A DNA stretch of 64,000 nucleotides, taken from NCBI RefSeq assembly GCF_029544075.1, contig NZ_JAJQJH010000003.1, positions 1 through 64,000 on the forward strand. Direction: 5' to 3'. This DNA is from Chromohalobacter canadensis (GTDB lineage Bacteria > Pseudomonadota > Gammaproteobacteria > Pseudomonadales > Halomonadaceae). Below the pieces are notes generated by a model. The model worked only from the letters and a program-made list of their open reading frames with translations. It searched no databases and was not told where the DNA came from. The translations under genes were made by a program, and so were the position numbers. Below, piece after piece: positions 1 to 9,401 of this stretch (positions within the stretch are counted from its first letter, which is position 1; every line of letters starts with the position of its first letter).

Positions 1-1
1 T

Positions 2-77
2 GGTGGATGTAGCTCAGTGGTAGAGCCCCGGATTGTGGCTCCGGTGGTCGTGGGTTCGATCCCCATCATCCACCCCA
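2..77 (+). tRNA. tRNA-His (GTG anticodon), copy 1
   Basis: The sequence folds as a cloverleaf. The 7-bp acceptor stem (GTGGATG with CATCCAC) is extended by the extra G at -1 opposite C73, the hallmark of tRNA-His. The anticodon loop TTGTGGC carries GTG. The T-loop is TTCGATC, and CCA is encoded at 75-77. Confidence 0.97.
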
Positions 78-109
78 CGCTTGAATAGGCTGCAACAAAT
101 CGTCGTCGT

Positions 110-185
110 GGTGGATGTAGCTCAGTGGTAGAGCCCCGGATTGTGGCTCCGGTGGTCGTGGGTTCGATCCCCATCATCCACCCCA
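110..185 (+). tRNA. tRNA-His (GTG anticodon), copy 2
   Basis: Base-for-base duplicate of the upstream tRNA-His, shifted by 108 bases, again with G-1 and encoded CCA. A 32-base spacer separates the two copies, so they are probably processed from one transcript. Confidence 0.97.
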
Positions 186-230
186 GCGATGGTTTCTTCC
201 TTTTGTCCCCCGTGTTTGTTTCTCCCTTGG

Positions 231-236
231 TATAAT
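231..236 (+). promoter_or_regulatory. -10 element of a candidate promoter for tig
   Basis: A perfect TATAAT lies in the 276-base gap between tRNA-His and tig. No good -35 hexamer sits 16-18 bases upstream. If used, it gives a leader of about 220 bases before tig. Nothing else was recognised in this gap. Confidence 0.45.
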
Positions 237-461
237 CTCCTTTTCGTGGTTCGCACTCCGCACGCATGTGCCGAGGTGCCTCGTTTGGCTTTCTTACGTC
301 GTCACGATGACTATTCGCCCTTTTTTCGCGTTTTCTCCCTTGTAAGATGAGGCATACAGCCCCATAAACTTTGCAGTGCGCTTGCCAGCGCGAATGGGGA
401 TTCATAGAATCCTCGTCTTATACGTATTTTCAGAACGCCCCCAGTCGGTAGAGGATCATTC

Positions 462-1814
462 ATGCAAGTTTCCGTTGAGTCGACTTCCCAGATCGAACGT
501 CGTGTCACCGTCCAAGTGCCGGCTGCCGAAGTCGATCAAGCCGTGGCTACCCGTCTCCAGGAAACCGCCAAGAACGTGCGGCTGAACGGCTTTCGGCGTG
601 GCAAGATTCCGCAGGCGGTCGTGCGTCAGCGTTTCGGCCAAGAAGTCCGCAACGAAGTGGTGGGCGAAATGATGCGCCAGCACTATGTGCAGGCGATCAC
701 TCAGGAAAGCCTCAACCCGGCGGGTTCTCCGCAGGTCGAGCCGACCGTCGACGAAGACGGTAAGGACCTGGAGTTCGTCGCGACCCTTGAGGTATATCCC
801 GAGTTCGAGCTCAATACGATCGAAAACACCGAAATCGAGCGCCCACAGGCAGAGGTGACCGAAGCCGATGTCGATCAAATGATCGACACGCTGCGTTCAC
901 AGAATGCCGAGTGGGAAACGGTCGAGCGTGCCGCGGCCGATGGCGATCAGGTGACCGTCGATTTCCAAGGGTTCTTGGGTGATGAGCCGTTCGAAGGTGG
1001 CGCCGCCGAGGGCCATGAGCTGGAACTGGGGTCCAATAGCTTCATCCCCGGTTTCGAAGAGCAGCTGGTGGGTGCTCAGGCCGGTGACGATCTCGAGATC
1101 AAGGTGACCTTCCCTGAAGATTACCAGGCGGAACACCTGGCAGGTCAGGAAGCCACCTTCAAAGTGAAAGTACACAAGGTGGCCGGCAAGCAGCTGCCCG
1201 AAGTCGATGATGAGTTCATCAAGCGCTTCGGTATCGAAGAGGGCGGTGTCGCTGCCTTCCGTGCCGACGTGCAGAAGAACATGGAGCACGAGCTATCTCA
1301 GGCCGTGACCAATCGCGTCAAGCAGCAGGCGCTTGAAGCGTTGCAGCAGGCCAACGACATTCCGGTCCCGCAGTCATTGATTCAGCAGGAGACCGAGGGA
1401 CTCAAACGCCAGGCCGCGCAGCAGTTCGGTTTGGGGGAAGACTTCGATGTTTCCCAACTGCCTGACGAGCTGTTCGCCGACCAGGCGAAGAAGCGCGTTC
1501 AGGTCGGTCTGCTGCTGGCCGAAGTCGTCAAGGTCAATGAACTCGACGCCAGCGACGACGAAATCAAGGCACGCGTCGAAGAGCTGGCGCAGCAGTATCA
1601 GCAGCCTGAGCAAGTGGTTGAGCATTACCTCAAAAACGAGGAAATGAAGAACCAGGTCAAATCCTCGGTTCTAGAAGACAAGGCGGTTGACAAGCTGCTG
1701 GAGCAAGCTCAGGTTAAGGACGTCGAGATGTCCTATGAGCAGGCTTTGCAAGCGGCACAACAGCAGCAAGAAGCAGATGATGAGGACGAAGCGCAGGAAG
1801 AGACCAGCGCCTAA
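462..1814 (+). CDS. tig: trigger factor, ribosome-associated chaperone and peptidyl-prolyl isomerase
   Basis: Trigger factor binds the ribosomal exit tunnel and shelters nascent chains. The 450-residue protein has the family's usual length and order: an N-terminal ribosome-binding domain with the signature region around residues 43-50 (GFRRGKIP), a central FKBP-type isomerase domain (about 150-245), and a helical C-terminal chaperone domain. The tail is strongly acidic (EADDEDEAQEE), as is common in halophiles. The ATG is preceded by AGAGGA at 449-454. It is the first gene of the conserved tig-clpP-clpX-lon order, which couples folding with degradation. Confidence 0.97.
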   Translation: MQVSVESTSQIERRVTVQVPAAEVDQAVATRLQETAKNVRLNGFRRGKIPQAVVRQRFGQEVRNEVVGEMMRQHYVQAITQESLNPAGSPQVEPTVDEDGKDLEFVATLEVYPEFELNTIENTEIERPQAEVTEADVDQMIDTLRSQNAEWETVERAAADGDQVTVDFQGFLGDEPFEGGAAEGHELELGSNSFIPGFEEQLVGAQAGDDLEIKVTFPEDYQAEHLAGQEATFKVKVHKVAGKQLPEVDDEFIKRFGIEEGGVAAFRADVQKNMEHELSQAVTNRVKQQALEALQQANDIPVPQSLIQQETEGLKRQAAQQFGLGEDFDVSQLPDELFADQAKKRVQVGLLLAEVVKVNELDASDDEIKARVEELAQQYQQPEQVVEHYLKNEEMKNQVKSSVLEDKAVDKLLEQAQVKDVEMSYEQALQAAQQQQEADDEDEAQEETSA

Positions 1815-1845
1815 GCGTTCTCCCGCGTGCCGTCGCAAGTGCCTG

Positions 1846-1865
1846 GACCCGGCTACGGCCGGGTC
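1846..1865 (+). terminator. GC-rich hairpin with TACG tetraloop between tig and clpP
   Basis: An 8-bp perfect stem (GACCCGGC with GCCGGGTC) closes a TACG loop, an extra-stable UNCG type. Only TCT follows, so it is a weak terminator, an attenuator or an RNA-stability element rather than a full terminator. It probably sets the ratio of tig to clpP mRNA. Confidence 0.4.
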
Positions 1866-1910
1866 TCTAGTCACTGGAGCAATCAGTCACCGAATTAAGG
1901 AAGCCACGCA

Positions 1911-2531
1911 ATGGGCAACGAGTTCGATATCAGCAACGCCGGCGGTTTGGTCCCCATGGTGGTGGAGCAAAGCGCGCGTGGCGAGCGGTCCTACGACATA
2001 TACTCTCGCCTGCTCAAAGAGCGCGTTATCTTTCTGATTGGCCCGGTCGAGGACTATATGGCCAATCTGGTGGTGGCTCAGTTGTTGTTTCTCGAATCCG
2101 AGAACCCCGACAAGGACATCCACCTTTACATCAATTCGCCGGGCGGCTCTGTGACGGCAGGGATGTCTATCTATGACACCATGCAGTTCATCAAGCCTGA
2201 TGTGTCTACCGTGTGTGTCGGCCAGGCCGCCAGCATGGGCGCTTTGCTGCTTGCCGGCGGCGCCGAGGGCAAGCGCTACTGCCTGCCGCACTCACGGATG
2301 ATGATTCATCAACCGTTGGGCGGCTATCAGGGTCAGGCCGCGGATATCGAGATCCACACCAAGGAAATTCTAAACATCCGCCAGCAGCTCAACGAGATTC
2401 TCGCCAAGCATACCGGCCAGGATGTGGAAACGGTCGCACGAGATACGGATCGCGATAATTTCATGAACGGCGCCCAGGCGACCGAGTACGGCCTCATCGA
2501 CGCCATGCTGGATAAGCGCCCTGTATCCTGA
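1911..2531 (+). CDS. clpP: ATP-dependent Clp protease, proteolytic subunit
   Basis: Tetradecameric serine protease that degrades proteins unfolded by ClpX or ClpA. At 206 residues it is full length. The catalytic triad is visible as Ser108 (QAASMG), His133 (MIHQP) and Asp182 (DTDRDNF). The N-terminal stretch before VPMVVEQ is the self-processed propeptide seen in the family. AAGGA lies about ten bases before the ATG. It sits 96 bases after tig and 89 bases before clpX and is probably partly cotranscribed with both. Confidence 0.98.
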   Translation: MGNEFDISNAGGLVPMVVEQSARGERSYDIYSRLLKERVIFLIGPVEDYMANLVVAQLLFLESENPDKDIHLYINSPGGSVTAGMSIYDTMQFIKPDVSTVCVGQAASMGALLLAGGAEGKRYCLPHSRMMIHQPLGGYQGQAADIEIHTKEILNIRQQLNEILAKHTGQDVETVARDTDRDNFMNGAQATEYGLIDAMLDKRPVS

Positions 2532-2620
2532 TAGCGTTTAACCAAACATGGTAGCGATTAGCGGGACATGCATTTATTACCGGCGGTTCGTCAGGGCCGC
2601 CGCTATTACGAGGTACACGA

Positions 2621-3901
2621 ATGGCTGACGGCAAAGGCAAAGACGAGAGCGGCAAATTGCTGTACTGCTCGTTCTGCGGCAAGAATCAGAACGAAGTGCG
2701 CAAGCTGATCGCGGGTCCTTCCGTCTACATCTGTGACGAATGTGTCGACCTATGCAACGACATCATTCGCGAAGAAGTGCTGGAGGCCGATGCCGAGGGC
2801 GATGACGAGCGCCTGCCGGCACCGCGCGAGATCCGTTATACATTGGATGATTATGTCATCGGGCAGGACCGTGCCAAGCGGGTGCTGTCGGTGGCAGTCT
2901 ACAACCACTACAAGCGTCTTCGTGCTGATGTGAAGACCGACGATGTCGAACTCGGCAAGTCGAACATTCTCCTGATCGGCCCGACCGGTAGTGGTAAGAC
3001 TTTGCTGGCCGAAACCATGGCCCGACTGCTTAACGTTCCGTTCACGATCGCTGATGCGACGACTCTCACCGAAGCCGGTTATGTGGGTGAAGACGTTGAG
3101 AACATCATCCAGAAGCTGCTGCAGAAGTGCGAGTACGATGTCGACAAGGCGCAGCGTGGGATCGTCTATATTGACGAGATCGACAAGATTTCGCGCAAGT
3201 CGGACAATCCCTCGATTACGCGCGATGTCTCCGGTGAAGGCGTCCAGCAGGCCCTACTAAAGCTGATCGAGGGCACGACAGCCTCGATACCGCCGCAGGG
3301 TGGTCGCAAGCACCCCCAGCAGGAATTCCTGCAGGTCGATACCAGCAACATGCTGTTCATCGTCGGCGGGGCGTTTGCAGGGCTGGAGAAAGTGATCCGT
3401 GACCGTATCGAGAAAGGTGGCATCGGCTTCAATGCGGAGGTGAAGAGCAAGGACTCCGAAAAATCGATGGGGGATGTCCTCGCTGGCGTTGAGCCTGAGG
3501 ACCTAGTCAAGTTCGGCCTGATTCCTGAATTCGTGGGCCGTGTTCCGGTCATCGCGACGCTGACCGAACTCAGCGAAGAGGCCTTGATCCAGATCCTCAC
3601 CGAGCCCAAGAACTCGCTGATCAAGCAGTATACGCACCTGTTTTACATGGAAGGTGTCGAGCTAGAGTTTCGCGAGGATGCTCTGCGGGCCGTGGCCCAT
3701 AAGGCCATGGAACGCAATACTGGTGCGCGTGGCTTGCGTTCGATTCTCGAGTCCGTGCTGCTCGATACCATGTACGAGGTGCCATCGTTGGAGGATGTCA
3801 CCAAGGTGGTCATCGACGCCTCGGTGATCACTGGGGACAGCGAACCACTACTGATTTATTCCCAGCAGGAAGAAAGCAAGGTGGCTGGCAAGGACGGTTG
3901 A
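2621..3901 (+). CDS. clpX: ATP-dependent Clp protease, ATP-binding unfoldase subunit ClpX
   Basis: AAA+ unfoldase that recognises tagged substrates and feeds them to ClpP. The N-terminal zinc-binding domain has Cys16, Cys19, Cys38 and Cys41. Walker A GPTGSGKT is at residues 120-127, Walker B is in [10 protein letters not shown], and the sensor and C-terminal small domain follow. The length of 426 residues matches the family. An intrinsic terminator lies directly after the stop, so clpX ends the tig-clpP-clpX unit and lon has its own promoter. Confidence 0.98.
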   Translation: MADGKGKDESGKLLYCSFCGKNQNEVRKLIAGPSVYICDECVDLCNDIIREEVLEADAEGDDERLPAPREIRYTLDDYVIGQDRAKRVLSVAVYNHYKRLRADVKTDDVELGKSNILLIGPTGSGKTLLAETMARLLNVPFTIADATTLTEAGYVGEDVENIIQKLLQKCEYDVDKAQRGIVYIDEIDKISRKSDNPSITRDVSGEGVQQALLKLIEGTTASIPPQGGRKHPQQEFLQVDTSNMLFIVGGAFAGLEKVIRDRIEKGGIGFNAEVKSKDSEKSMGDVLAGVEPEDLVKFGLIPEFVGRVPVIATLTELSEEALIQILTEPKNSLIKQYTHLFYMEGVELEFREDALRAVAHKAMERNTGARGLRSILESVLLDTMYEVPSLEDVTKVVIDASVITGDSEPLLIYSQQEESKVAGKDG

Positions 3902-3919
3902 ACCTAGCTGAGTCACCGT

Positions 3920-3941
3920 GGGGGCCTAAGGGCCCCCTTTT
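3920..3941 (+). terminator. intrinsic terminator after clpX
   Basis: Perfect 7-bp stem GGGGGCC / GGCCCCC around the loop TAAG, followed by TTTT. It starts 19 bases after the clpX stop codon. Confidence 0.9.
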
Positions 3942-3985
3942 CGTATGCGTCCCTGCCTTGAGCCATGAAACCGACGGGCTGCACG

Positions 3986-4014
3986 GTTGCATCATGCTGG
4001 ATGCGCCCCCATTT
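3986..4014 (+). promoter_or_regulatory. candidate heat-shock (sigma32) promoter for lon
   Basis: CCCCATTT at 4007-4014 matches the sigma32 -10 consensus (CCCCATNT) exactly. It lies 14 bases after GTTGCAT at 3986-3992, a partial match to the -35 CTTGAAA. The pair sits about 60 bases before lon, a classical sigma32 target in E. coli, and just after the clpX terminator. Confidence 0.5.
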
Positions 4015-4072
4015 CTCTGGCATTAGTGCCGTCTCGCGGCCCATCCACCGAATTTGTTGAGGAACGTCTGCG

Positions 4073-6481
4073 ATGGAGCAGAACGCTGAACAGACCTTGA
4101 GTCTTCCCCTTTTGCCGCTGCGGGACGTGGTTGTCTATCCGCAGATGGTGATTCCGCTGTTCGTGGGGCGCGAGAAGTCGATTCGCGCACTCGAGACGGC
4201 CATGGAAAACGACAAGCGGATATTGCTCGTTGCCCAGCGTGAGGCCGGTCAGGACGACCCGGAATTCGGCGATCTCTTCGATGTCGGCACGGTGGCTGAA
4301 ATCATGCAGCTACTGAAGTTGCCCGATGGTACCGTCAAGGTCTTGATCGAAGGCGATTACCGTGCCGATGTCCGCGATATTCATGAGAACGACGCAGGTT
4401 ACGTCTCGGCCGAGGCTCTGCGCCGCGAAAGCGAGACGTTGACCGAACGCGAGCAGGAGTCGCTGGTGCGTGTGCTGCTCAACCAGTTCGAGCAGTACGT
4501 CAAGCTGTCCAAGAAGGTCCCTAACGAAGTCCTTAATTCGTTGTCCGGAATTGAGGATCCCAGTCGCTTGGTGGATACCATCTGTGCCCACCTGTCGCTC
4601 AAGATCGGCGACAAGCAGGAATTGCTCGAGATGGATCGTGTACGTGATCGCATCGAGCACCTCATGGCGCTGATCGAATCCGAGATCGATTTGCTGCAGG
4701 TGGAGAAGCGCATCCGCTCGCGCGTCAAGGATCAGATGGAGAAGTCGCAGCGCGAGTACTATCTCAACGAGCAAATGAAAGCCATCCAGAAAGAAATGGG
4801 TGAGCTTGAGAATGCGCCCAACGAGGCCGACAAGTACGAGCAACTGATCGAGTCCACGGGCATGCCCAAAGAAGCGGCTGAGAAGGCGCGTCAGGAACTG
4901 GGCAAGCTCAAGATGATGGCGCCGACCTCGGCCGAGGCGACGGTGGTGCGTTCGTACCTTGATTGGTTGGTGGCGGTGCCCTGGAAAAAGCGCTCACGTG
5001 TTAAGCACGACTTAGTGCATGCGCAGAAAGTGCTCGATGAAGACCACTATGGCCTGGAAGAGGTCAAGGAGCGGATCCTTGAGTATCTTGCCGTCCAGAA
5101 GCGCGTCAAGAAGCTCAAGGGACCGGTGCTCTGTTTGGTAGGCCCCCCGGGGGTCGGTAAAACTTCGTTGGGGCAATCGATCGCGCGGGCTACCAACCGG
5201 CGCTATGTGCGCCTGGCATTGGGCGGGATTCGCGATGAGTCGGAAATTCGTGGCCACCGGCGTACCTATATCGGCTCACTGCCGGGCAAGATGATTCAGC
5301 GCATGAGCAAGGCCGAAGTGCGCAACCCGCTTTTCCTGCTCGACGAGGTCGACAAGATCGGTATGGATCACCGTGGCGACCCATCGTCGGCTCTTCTCGA
5401 AGTACTCGACCCCGAGCAGAACAATAGCTTCAGCGATCATTATCTGGAGCTGGATTACGACCTGTCTGATGTCATGTTCATCTGCACCGCGAACTCGATG
5501 AACATTCCCGAGCCGCTGCTCGACCGCATGGAGATCATTCGTCTGCCCGGTTACACGGAAGACGAGAAGCTGGCGATTGCCAAGCGGTATCTGGTACCCA
5601 AGCAGCTTAAGGCCAATGGTCTCAAGGAGGAAGAGCTCAGCTTCTCCGACGAGTCGCTACTGGAGCTGGTGCGCTATTACACGCGTGAAGCGGGCGTACG
5701 CGAACTGGAGCGCCAAATCGCCAAGGTCAGCCGTAAGGTACTGCGCGAGCGTGTCGAAGCCGAGAAGCAGCAAGGCGCGCAAGGCCCTCAATTGCTTGCC
5801 GCATCGGATATCGAAGCCTACGCTGGCGTACGCCGCTTCAGCTATGGTCTGGCCGATCAGCAGGATCAGGTGGGGCGTGTCACTGGGCTTGCCTGGACAT
5901 CGGTGGGCGGTGAGTTGCTCAATATCGAATCGGTGGTGTCCCCAGGCAAAGGACGGCTCAACAAGACGGGCTCGCTGGGTGATGTCATGAAGGAGTCCGT
6001 GGATGCCGCGCATACCGTGGTGCGGGCGCGTGCCAAAGCGCTGGACATCGATCCTGATCGTTTCGAGAAGGAAGACCTGCACATTCATGTGCCGGAAGGG
6101 GCGACACCCAAGGACGGACCCAGTGCTGGCGTCGCCATGGTCACTGCGATGGTCTCGGCATATACCGCTCGCCCGGTCCGTTGTGACGTGGCGATGACCG
6201 GTGAAGTCAACCTGCGTGGGGAGGTGATGCCGATCGGCGGTCTCAAGGAGAAATTGCTGGCGGCGCGACGCGGTGGTATAAAGACGGTGCTAATACCGGA
6301 AGAAAACCGCCGGGATCTCAAGGAAGTGCCGGACAATATCAAGGATGCGTTGGATATCCGGCCCGTTAAATGGATTGATGAAGTTCTCGATGCGGCGCTG
6401 GTCGGAAAGGCAGAGGTTGAAACCGGGGATTCCCTAGCGGAAACTAGTCAGCCTTCGCGTTCCAATATCAGTACGCATTGA
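4073..6481 (+). CDS. lon: ATP-dependent protease La (Lon)
   Basis: Hexameric AAA+ serine protease that removes misfolded and short-lived regulatory proteins. The 802 residues show the order expected for LonA: N-terminal LON substrate domain (about 12-205), coiled-coil linker, Walker A GPPGVGKT at 357-364, Walker B region FLLDEVDKIG, and a C-terminal protease domain with the Ser684 (KDGPSAG) and Lys727 (GGLKEKLL) catalytic dyad, spaced 43 residues apart as in E. coli. The start ATG has GAGGAA upstream. It is probably heat-inducible, judged by the sigma32-like element in front. Confidence 0.98.
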   Translation: MEQNAEQTLSLPLLPLRDVVVYPQMVIPLFVGREKSIRALETAMENDKRILLVAQREAGQDDPEFGDLFDVGTVAEIMQLLKLPDGTVKVLIEGDYRADVRDIHENDAGYVSAEALRRESETLTEREQESLVRVLLNQFEQYVKLSKKVPNEVLNSLSGIEDPSRLVDTICAHLSLKIGDKQELLEMDRVRDRIEHLMALIESEIDLLQVEKRIRSRVKDQMEKSQREYYLNEQMKAIQKEMGELENAPNEADKYEQLIESTGMPKEAAEKARQELGKLKMMAPTSAEATVVRSYLDWLVAVPWKKRSRVKHDLVHAQKVLDEDHYGLEEVKERILEYLAVQKRVKKLKGPVLCLVGPPGVGKTSLGQSIARATNRRYVRLALGGIRDESEIRGHRRTYIGSLPGKMIQRMSKAEVRNPLFLLDEVDKIGMDHRGDPSSALLEVLDPEQNNSFSDHYLELDYDLSDVMFICTANSMNIPEPLLDRMEIIRLPGYTEDEKLAIAKRYLVPKQLKANGLKEEELSFSDESLLELVRYYTREAGVRELERQIAKVSRKVLRERVEAEKQQGAQGPQLLAASDIEAYAGVRRFSYGLADQQDQVGRVTGLAWTSVGGELLNIESVVSPGKGRLNKTGSLGDVMKESVDAAHTVVRARAKALDIDPDRFEKEDLHIHVPEGATPKDGPSAGVAMVTAMVSAYTARPVRCDVAMTGEVNLRGEVMPIGGLKEKLLAARRGGIKTVLIPEENRRDLKEVPDNIKDALDIRPVKWIDEVLDAALVGKAEVETGDSLAETSQPSRSNISTH

Positions 6482-6544
6482 CAGAATTTAGCGACCATGT
6501 CGTGGTATGAACCCGCGCATGGCGCGGCTCGGCGCGAAGCTTTC

Positions 6545-6574
6545 TTGACAAGAGTTTCGTGGCATTGCTATAAA
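6545..6574 (+). promoter_or_regulatory. sigma70 promoter of hupB
   Basis: Perfect -35 TTGACA at 6545-6550 and -10 TATAAA at 6569-6574 with an 18-base spacer. They lie in the lon-hupB gap, leaving a leader of about 75 bases before hupB. Confidence 0.8.
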
Positions 6575-6657
6575 TTCCAGCCTTTGTTGTGACGCTTCAG
6601 GAAGTGGAAGTTTCGCGCCGATTTCCAGTCATTACCGAAACAGTCAAGGGGTGAAGT

Positions 6658-6930
6658 GTGAACAAGTCCGAGCTGATCGAAGCCATTGCTGCATCTGCCG
6701 ACATTCCCAAGGCGGCTGCAGGCCGTGCGCTCGATGCCATGGTTGAGACCGTCTCCGATAGTCTGAAAAAGGGTGATTCCGTTGCACTGGTTGGCTTCGG
6801 CACATTCTCCGTCAAGGAGCGTGCCGCGCGTACTGGTCGTAACCCTCAGACAGGTCAGACGATTGAAATCAGCGCCGCTAAGGTGCCGACGTTCAAGGCA
6901 GGTAAGGCGCTCAAGGATTCGGTCAACTAA
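6658..6930 (+). CDS. hupB: DNA-binding protein HU-beta
   Basis: Small nucleoid protein that bends and compacts DNA. The 90 residues have the HU/IHF fold and the bacterial HU signature region [21 protein letters not shown], which forms the beta arm that embraces DNA. The start is GTG, preceded by AAGGGGTG. It has its own strong promoter upstream and a strong terminator about 100 bases downstream, so it is monocistronic and probably highly expressed. The position after lon and before ppiD is conserved in gammaproteobacteria. Confidence 0.97.
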   Translation: MNKSELIEAIAASADIPKAAAGRALDAMVETVSDSLKKGDSVALVGFGTFSVKERAARTGRNPQTGQTIEISAAKVPTFKAGKALKDSVN

Positions 6931-7027
6931 GACCGGTCGAGCGGGACCGAGGTGGTCGTCATGAGCGCGACGCATGATGAAAGCCGTGTCTAAAGCGAGA
7001 TGTCGTGTCGGTTCGGTCCAGCCAAAG

Positions 7028-7057
7028 AGGCGTATCGCGTAAGCGGTGCGCCTTTTT
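7028..7057 (+). terminator. intrinsic terminator of hupB
   Basis: An 11-bp stem (AGGCGTATCGC with GCGGTGCGCCT, two G-U pairs) closes a GTAA tetraloop, followed by TTTT. It lies about 100 bases after the hupB stop. Confidence 0.85.
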
Positions 7058-7099
7058 CATGCCGGTGGCTGTGCTGGTCATGCCGGTGGCCGTGCTGGT
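7058..7099 (+). repeat. two-copy 21-bp tandem repeat upstream of ppiD
   Basis: The unit CATGCCGGTGGCTGTGCTGGT (7058-7078) is repeated at 7079-7099 with one change (T to C). It lies between the hupB terminator and the ppiD promoter. Two copies at a 21-base period, two helical turns, could be a recent slippage product or paired binding sites. Confidence 0.85.
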
Positions 7100-7113
7100 A
7101 GTGTGAGCCCATT

Positions 7114-7144
7114 TTGACCGGGACACACTCGATGCCGGTATAAT
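7114..7144 (+). promoter_or_regulatory. candidate sigma70 promoter of ppiD
   Basis: TTGACC at 7114-7119 and a perfect TATAAT at 7139-7144, separated by 19 bases, one to two more than ideal. The ppiD start codon follows 40 bases later. Confidence 0.6.
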
Positions 7145-7184
7145 CCCCGTTGGTTTCAAGAATCTCCATCACGTCGAGGCAAGC

Positions 7185-8993
7185 ATGCTGCAACGAATTC
7201 GAGAGGGTTCCCAAGGGTGGGCCGCCAAAATGATCGTCGGCGCGATCATCGTGACGTTCGCACTCTTCGGGGCCGAGTCCCTGGTCGGGGTCTTCACCTC
7301 CGGCAGTAATGACGCCGCGACCGTGAACGGCGAATCGATCGGCAAGCGAGCGGTCGAGATGCAGGTCCAGCGTGCGATTCGTTCTGGGCAAGTACCGCCC
7401 GACCAAGAGCGCGAGCTACGCAAACAGGTCACCGACCAACTGATCTCTACGGAATTGCTGGATCAATACGCCGAGGAAGGGGGTATGCATCTCTCCGATG
7501 CCCAGATTGATCAGCTCATCGTCAGCCGTCCCGAGTTCCAGGATTCGGAAGGAAGCTTTTCCCAAGACGTCTTCTCCAACCGTCTTTCGCAAGCAGGCTA
7601 CACGCCGTTGTCGTTTCGCAGGGAACTGCGCAGGGACATGAAGCGTCAGCAGCTTCAGCAAGGTTTGGCGTTGTCGACCTTTGTTCTACCTAGCGAAGCG
7701 AATCGCCTGCAGGCTCTCCAGAACCAGACGCGTGACTTCCGCTATGCTGCACTGACTGAGGAGGATCTCGATGCCCCGGTCGAGGTGGGCCAAGACGACA
7801 TGCAGGCCTATTACGACGCGCATCAAGATCAATATCAACGGCCTGAGCAGGTCAAGGTCGCCTACGTCGTGCTGGATCAGCAAGAAGTGGCCCAAGATGT
7901 TGACGTCGATGAGCAGCAATTGCGAGACGCTTATGCAGAAGAGCGCCAGGACGCTCCTCGCGAAGTCGCACACATCATGGTCGATTACGGCGATGAGCGT
8001 TCTCGCGACGAAGCCATGACACGTATCGAGGAAGCTCAGAACAAGCTTGACGACGGTGCAGACTTTGCAGCGGTGGCGGCTGAATACTCTGACGACTCGG
8101 CCTCTGCGGACCAGGGCGGTGATCTCGGCGTGATCAATCGTGGTTTCTTGGGCGAAGCATTCGATAACGCCGCTTTCTCGCTGGGTGAAGGCGACGTGTC
8201 GTCGATCGTCGATGGCGGCGATGGCTTGCATCTTATCAAAGTCACCGACATCGATTTCCCCAGTTACGATGAAAGGCGCGATCAGCTCGCCGAGCAAGTG
8301 CGTCTCGACAACTCCAGTGATGCGTTTAACGAGCGCGTACAGGCGCTGGAAGACCAAAGCTATGCGGCAGAGGACTTACAGAGCGTTGCCGACGAGCTCG
8401 GTCTTGAGATGCAGACGAGCGACTGGGTCTCCAGAGACAGCGTCGATGGCGTACTCGCTGAGCCTGGTGTGATGGATGCCGCCTTCAGCGAGGATGTTCT
8501 GGAAAATGGCTATAACAGTGATGTGCTGGAACTCGACGACCAACGTCGTGCCGTGGTGCGTGTCACCAATCATCGTGACGCCACGACCTTGCCGCTCGAT
8601 GAGGTGAAAGGCCAGGTGCGTGAAGCGACCCAGGCCGTCAAGACACGCGAAGCGCTTGCAGCCCGTGCCCAAGCATTGATCGAGGCGCTCAAGAAAGGGG
8701 AAACAGTGTCACTCGACTGGCAGAGCGTTGTAGATGCCACGCGCGACGGAAACGACGCGCCCGACGGCGTGCTGCGCCAGGCTTTCCGCTTACCGCATCC
8801 CGATCAGGGGAGCAGCTTCGGGCAAGCTCCTACCGATGAGGGGGTCGCCATCATCGAGTTGACCGACGTACGTGACGGCGATACCGGTGGCGCGAGTGAC
8901 AGCACGCAAATGACCCAGCGGTTGCGTGCTCAGGCCGCGATCCAAGGCTTGACCGAGACATTGCGCGAAGAAGCTGATATCGAGCGTCATTGA
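7185..8993 (+). CDS. ppiD: periplasmic membrane-anchored folding factor PpiD
   Basis: Inner-membrane chaperone with a parvulin-like domain that meets outer-membrane and periplasmic proteins as they leave the Sec translocon. The 602 residues begin with a short cytoplasmic piece, one transmembrane segment (about 16-35), a SurA-like N-terminal chaperone domain, the PpiC rotamase domain (about 245-355), and a C-terminal SurA_N-like half. The size is close to E. coli PpiD (623). The protein is rich in Asp and Glu, as expected for a periplasmic protein of a halophile. It is monocistronic between its own promoter and a bidirectional terminator. Confidence 0.93.
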   Translation: MLQRIREGSQGWAAKMIVGAIIVTFALFGAESLVGVFTSGSNDAATVNGESIGKRAVEMQVQRAIRSGQVPPDQERELRKQVTDQLISTELLDQYAEEGGMHLSDAQIDQLIVSRPEFQDSEGSFSQDVFSNRLSQAGYTPLSFRRELRRDMKRQQLQQGLALSTFVLPSEANRLQALQNQTRDFRYAALTEEDLDAPVEVGQDDMQAYYDAHQDQYQRPEQVKVAYVVLDQQEVAQDVDVDEQQLRDAYAEERQDAPREVAHIMVDYGDERSRDEAMTRIEEAQNKLDDGADFAAVAAEYSDDSASADQGGDLGVINRGFLGEAFDNAAFSLGEGDVSSIVDGGDGLHLIKVTDIDFPSYDERRDQLAEQVRLDNSSDAFNERVQALEDQSYAAEDLQSVADELGLEMQTSDWVSRDSVDGVLAEPGVMDAAFSEDVLENGYNSDVLELDDQRRAVVRVTNHRDATTLPLDEVKGQVREATQAVKTREALAARAQALIEALKKGETVSLDWQSVVDATRDGNDAPDGVLRQAFRLPHPDQGSSFGQAPTDEGVAIIELTDVRDGDTGGASDSTQMTQRLRAQAAIQGLTETLREEADIERH

Positions 8994-9014
8994 TCGACAC
9001 CCACGGGTAAAGAT

Positions 9015-9046
9015 AAAAAGCGCGACTCTAAGAGTCGCGCTTTTTT
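9015..9046. terminator. bidirectional intrinsic terminator between ppiD and a convergent gene
   Basis: GCGCGACTCT (9020-9029) and AGAGTCGCGC (9031-9040) form a 10-bp palindromic stem flanked by AAAAA and TTTTTT. It therefore reads as a terminator on both strands and serves ppiD (+) and the Cys-cluster gene at 9093-9353 (-). Confidence 0.92.
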
Positions 9047-9092
9047 ATTTGTACAGGATATTGCCTATAGATTGCCGATCAAGGCAAGAGGC

Positions 9093-9353
9093 TTAGCAAG
9101 ACGTGCCAGTATGTCGTTCCAGATCCTCGAGAATGGTCAGCGCCTCTTCGCGACTATCGCCACAAACAGCGCGGTCGTAATCGAAGGAATGGCAAACGCT
9201 GGGCCGTCGAGGATCACCGAAAAGGCGGCAGCGATTATCTTCATCGAGTTGAGCGCAGCGCACGCCCGCCGGTTTGCCGTTGGGCATGCCGGGAATAGAA
9301 GAGCTGATAGTCGGCGCAATACAACACGCGCCGCAACCGACGCGGCAAGACAT
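9093..9353 (-). CDS. YkgJ-type cysteine cluster protein
   Basis: An 86-residue protein of the YkgJ/UPF0153 family, which is thought to bind zinc or an Fe-S cluster; its cellular role is unknown. Conserved cysteines are in CRVGCGACC at the N-terminus, RCAQL, RCRLFG and SVCHSFDYDR. The Cys-x3-Cys-x2-CC start and the CxLFGDPRRPxxC region are the family's signature. GGAA lies about ten bases before the ATG. It lies 48 bases after the queD-like gene on the same strand and may be the last gene of the que operon. Confidence 0.85.
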   Translation of the reverse strand: MSCRVGCGACCIAPTISSSIPGMPNGKPAGVRCAQLDEDNRCRLFGDPRRPSVCHSFDYDRAVCGDSREEALTILEDLERHTGTSC

Positions 9354-9401
9354 GGAGGTGTTCCGTATAGCAAATAATGGGGGGTGTGTTTGACGTCTCG
9401 G

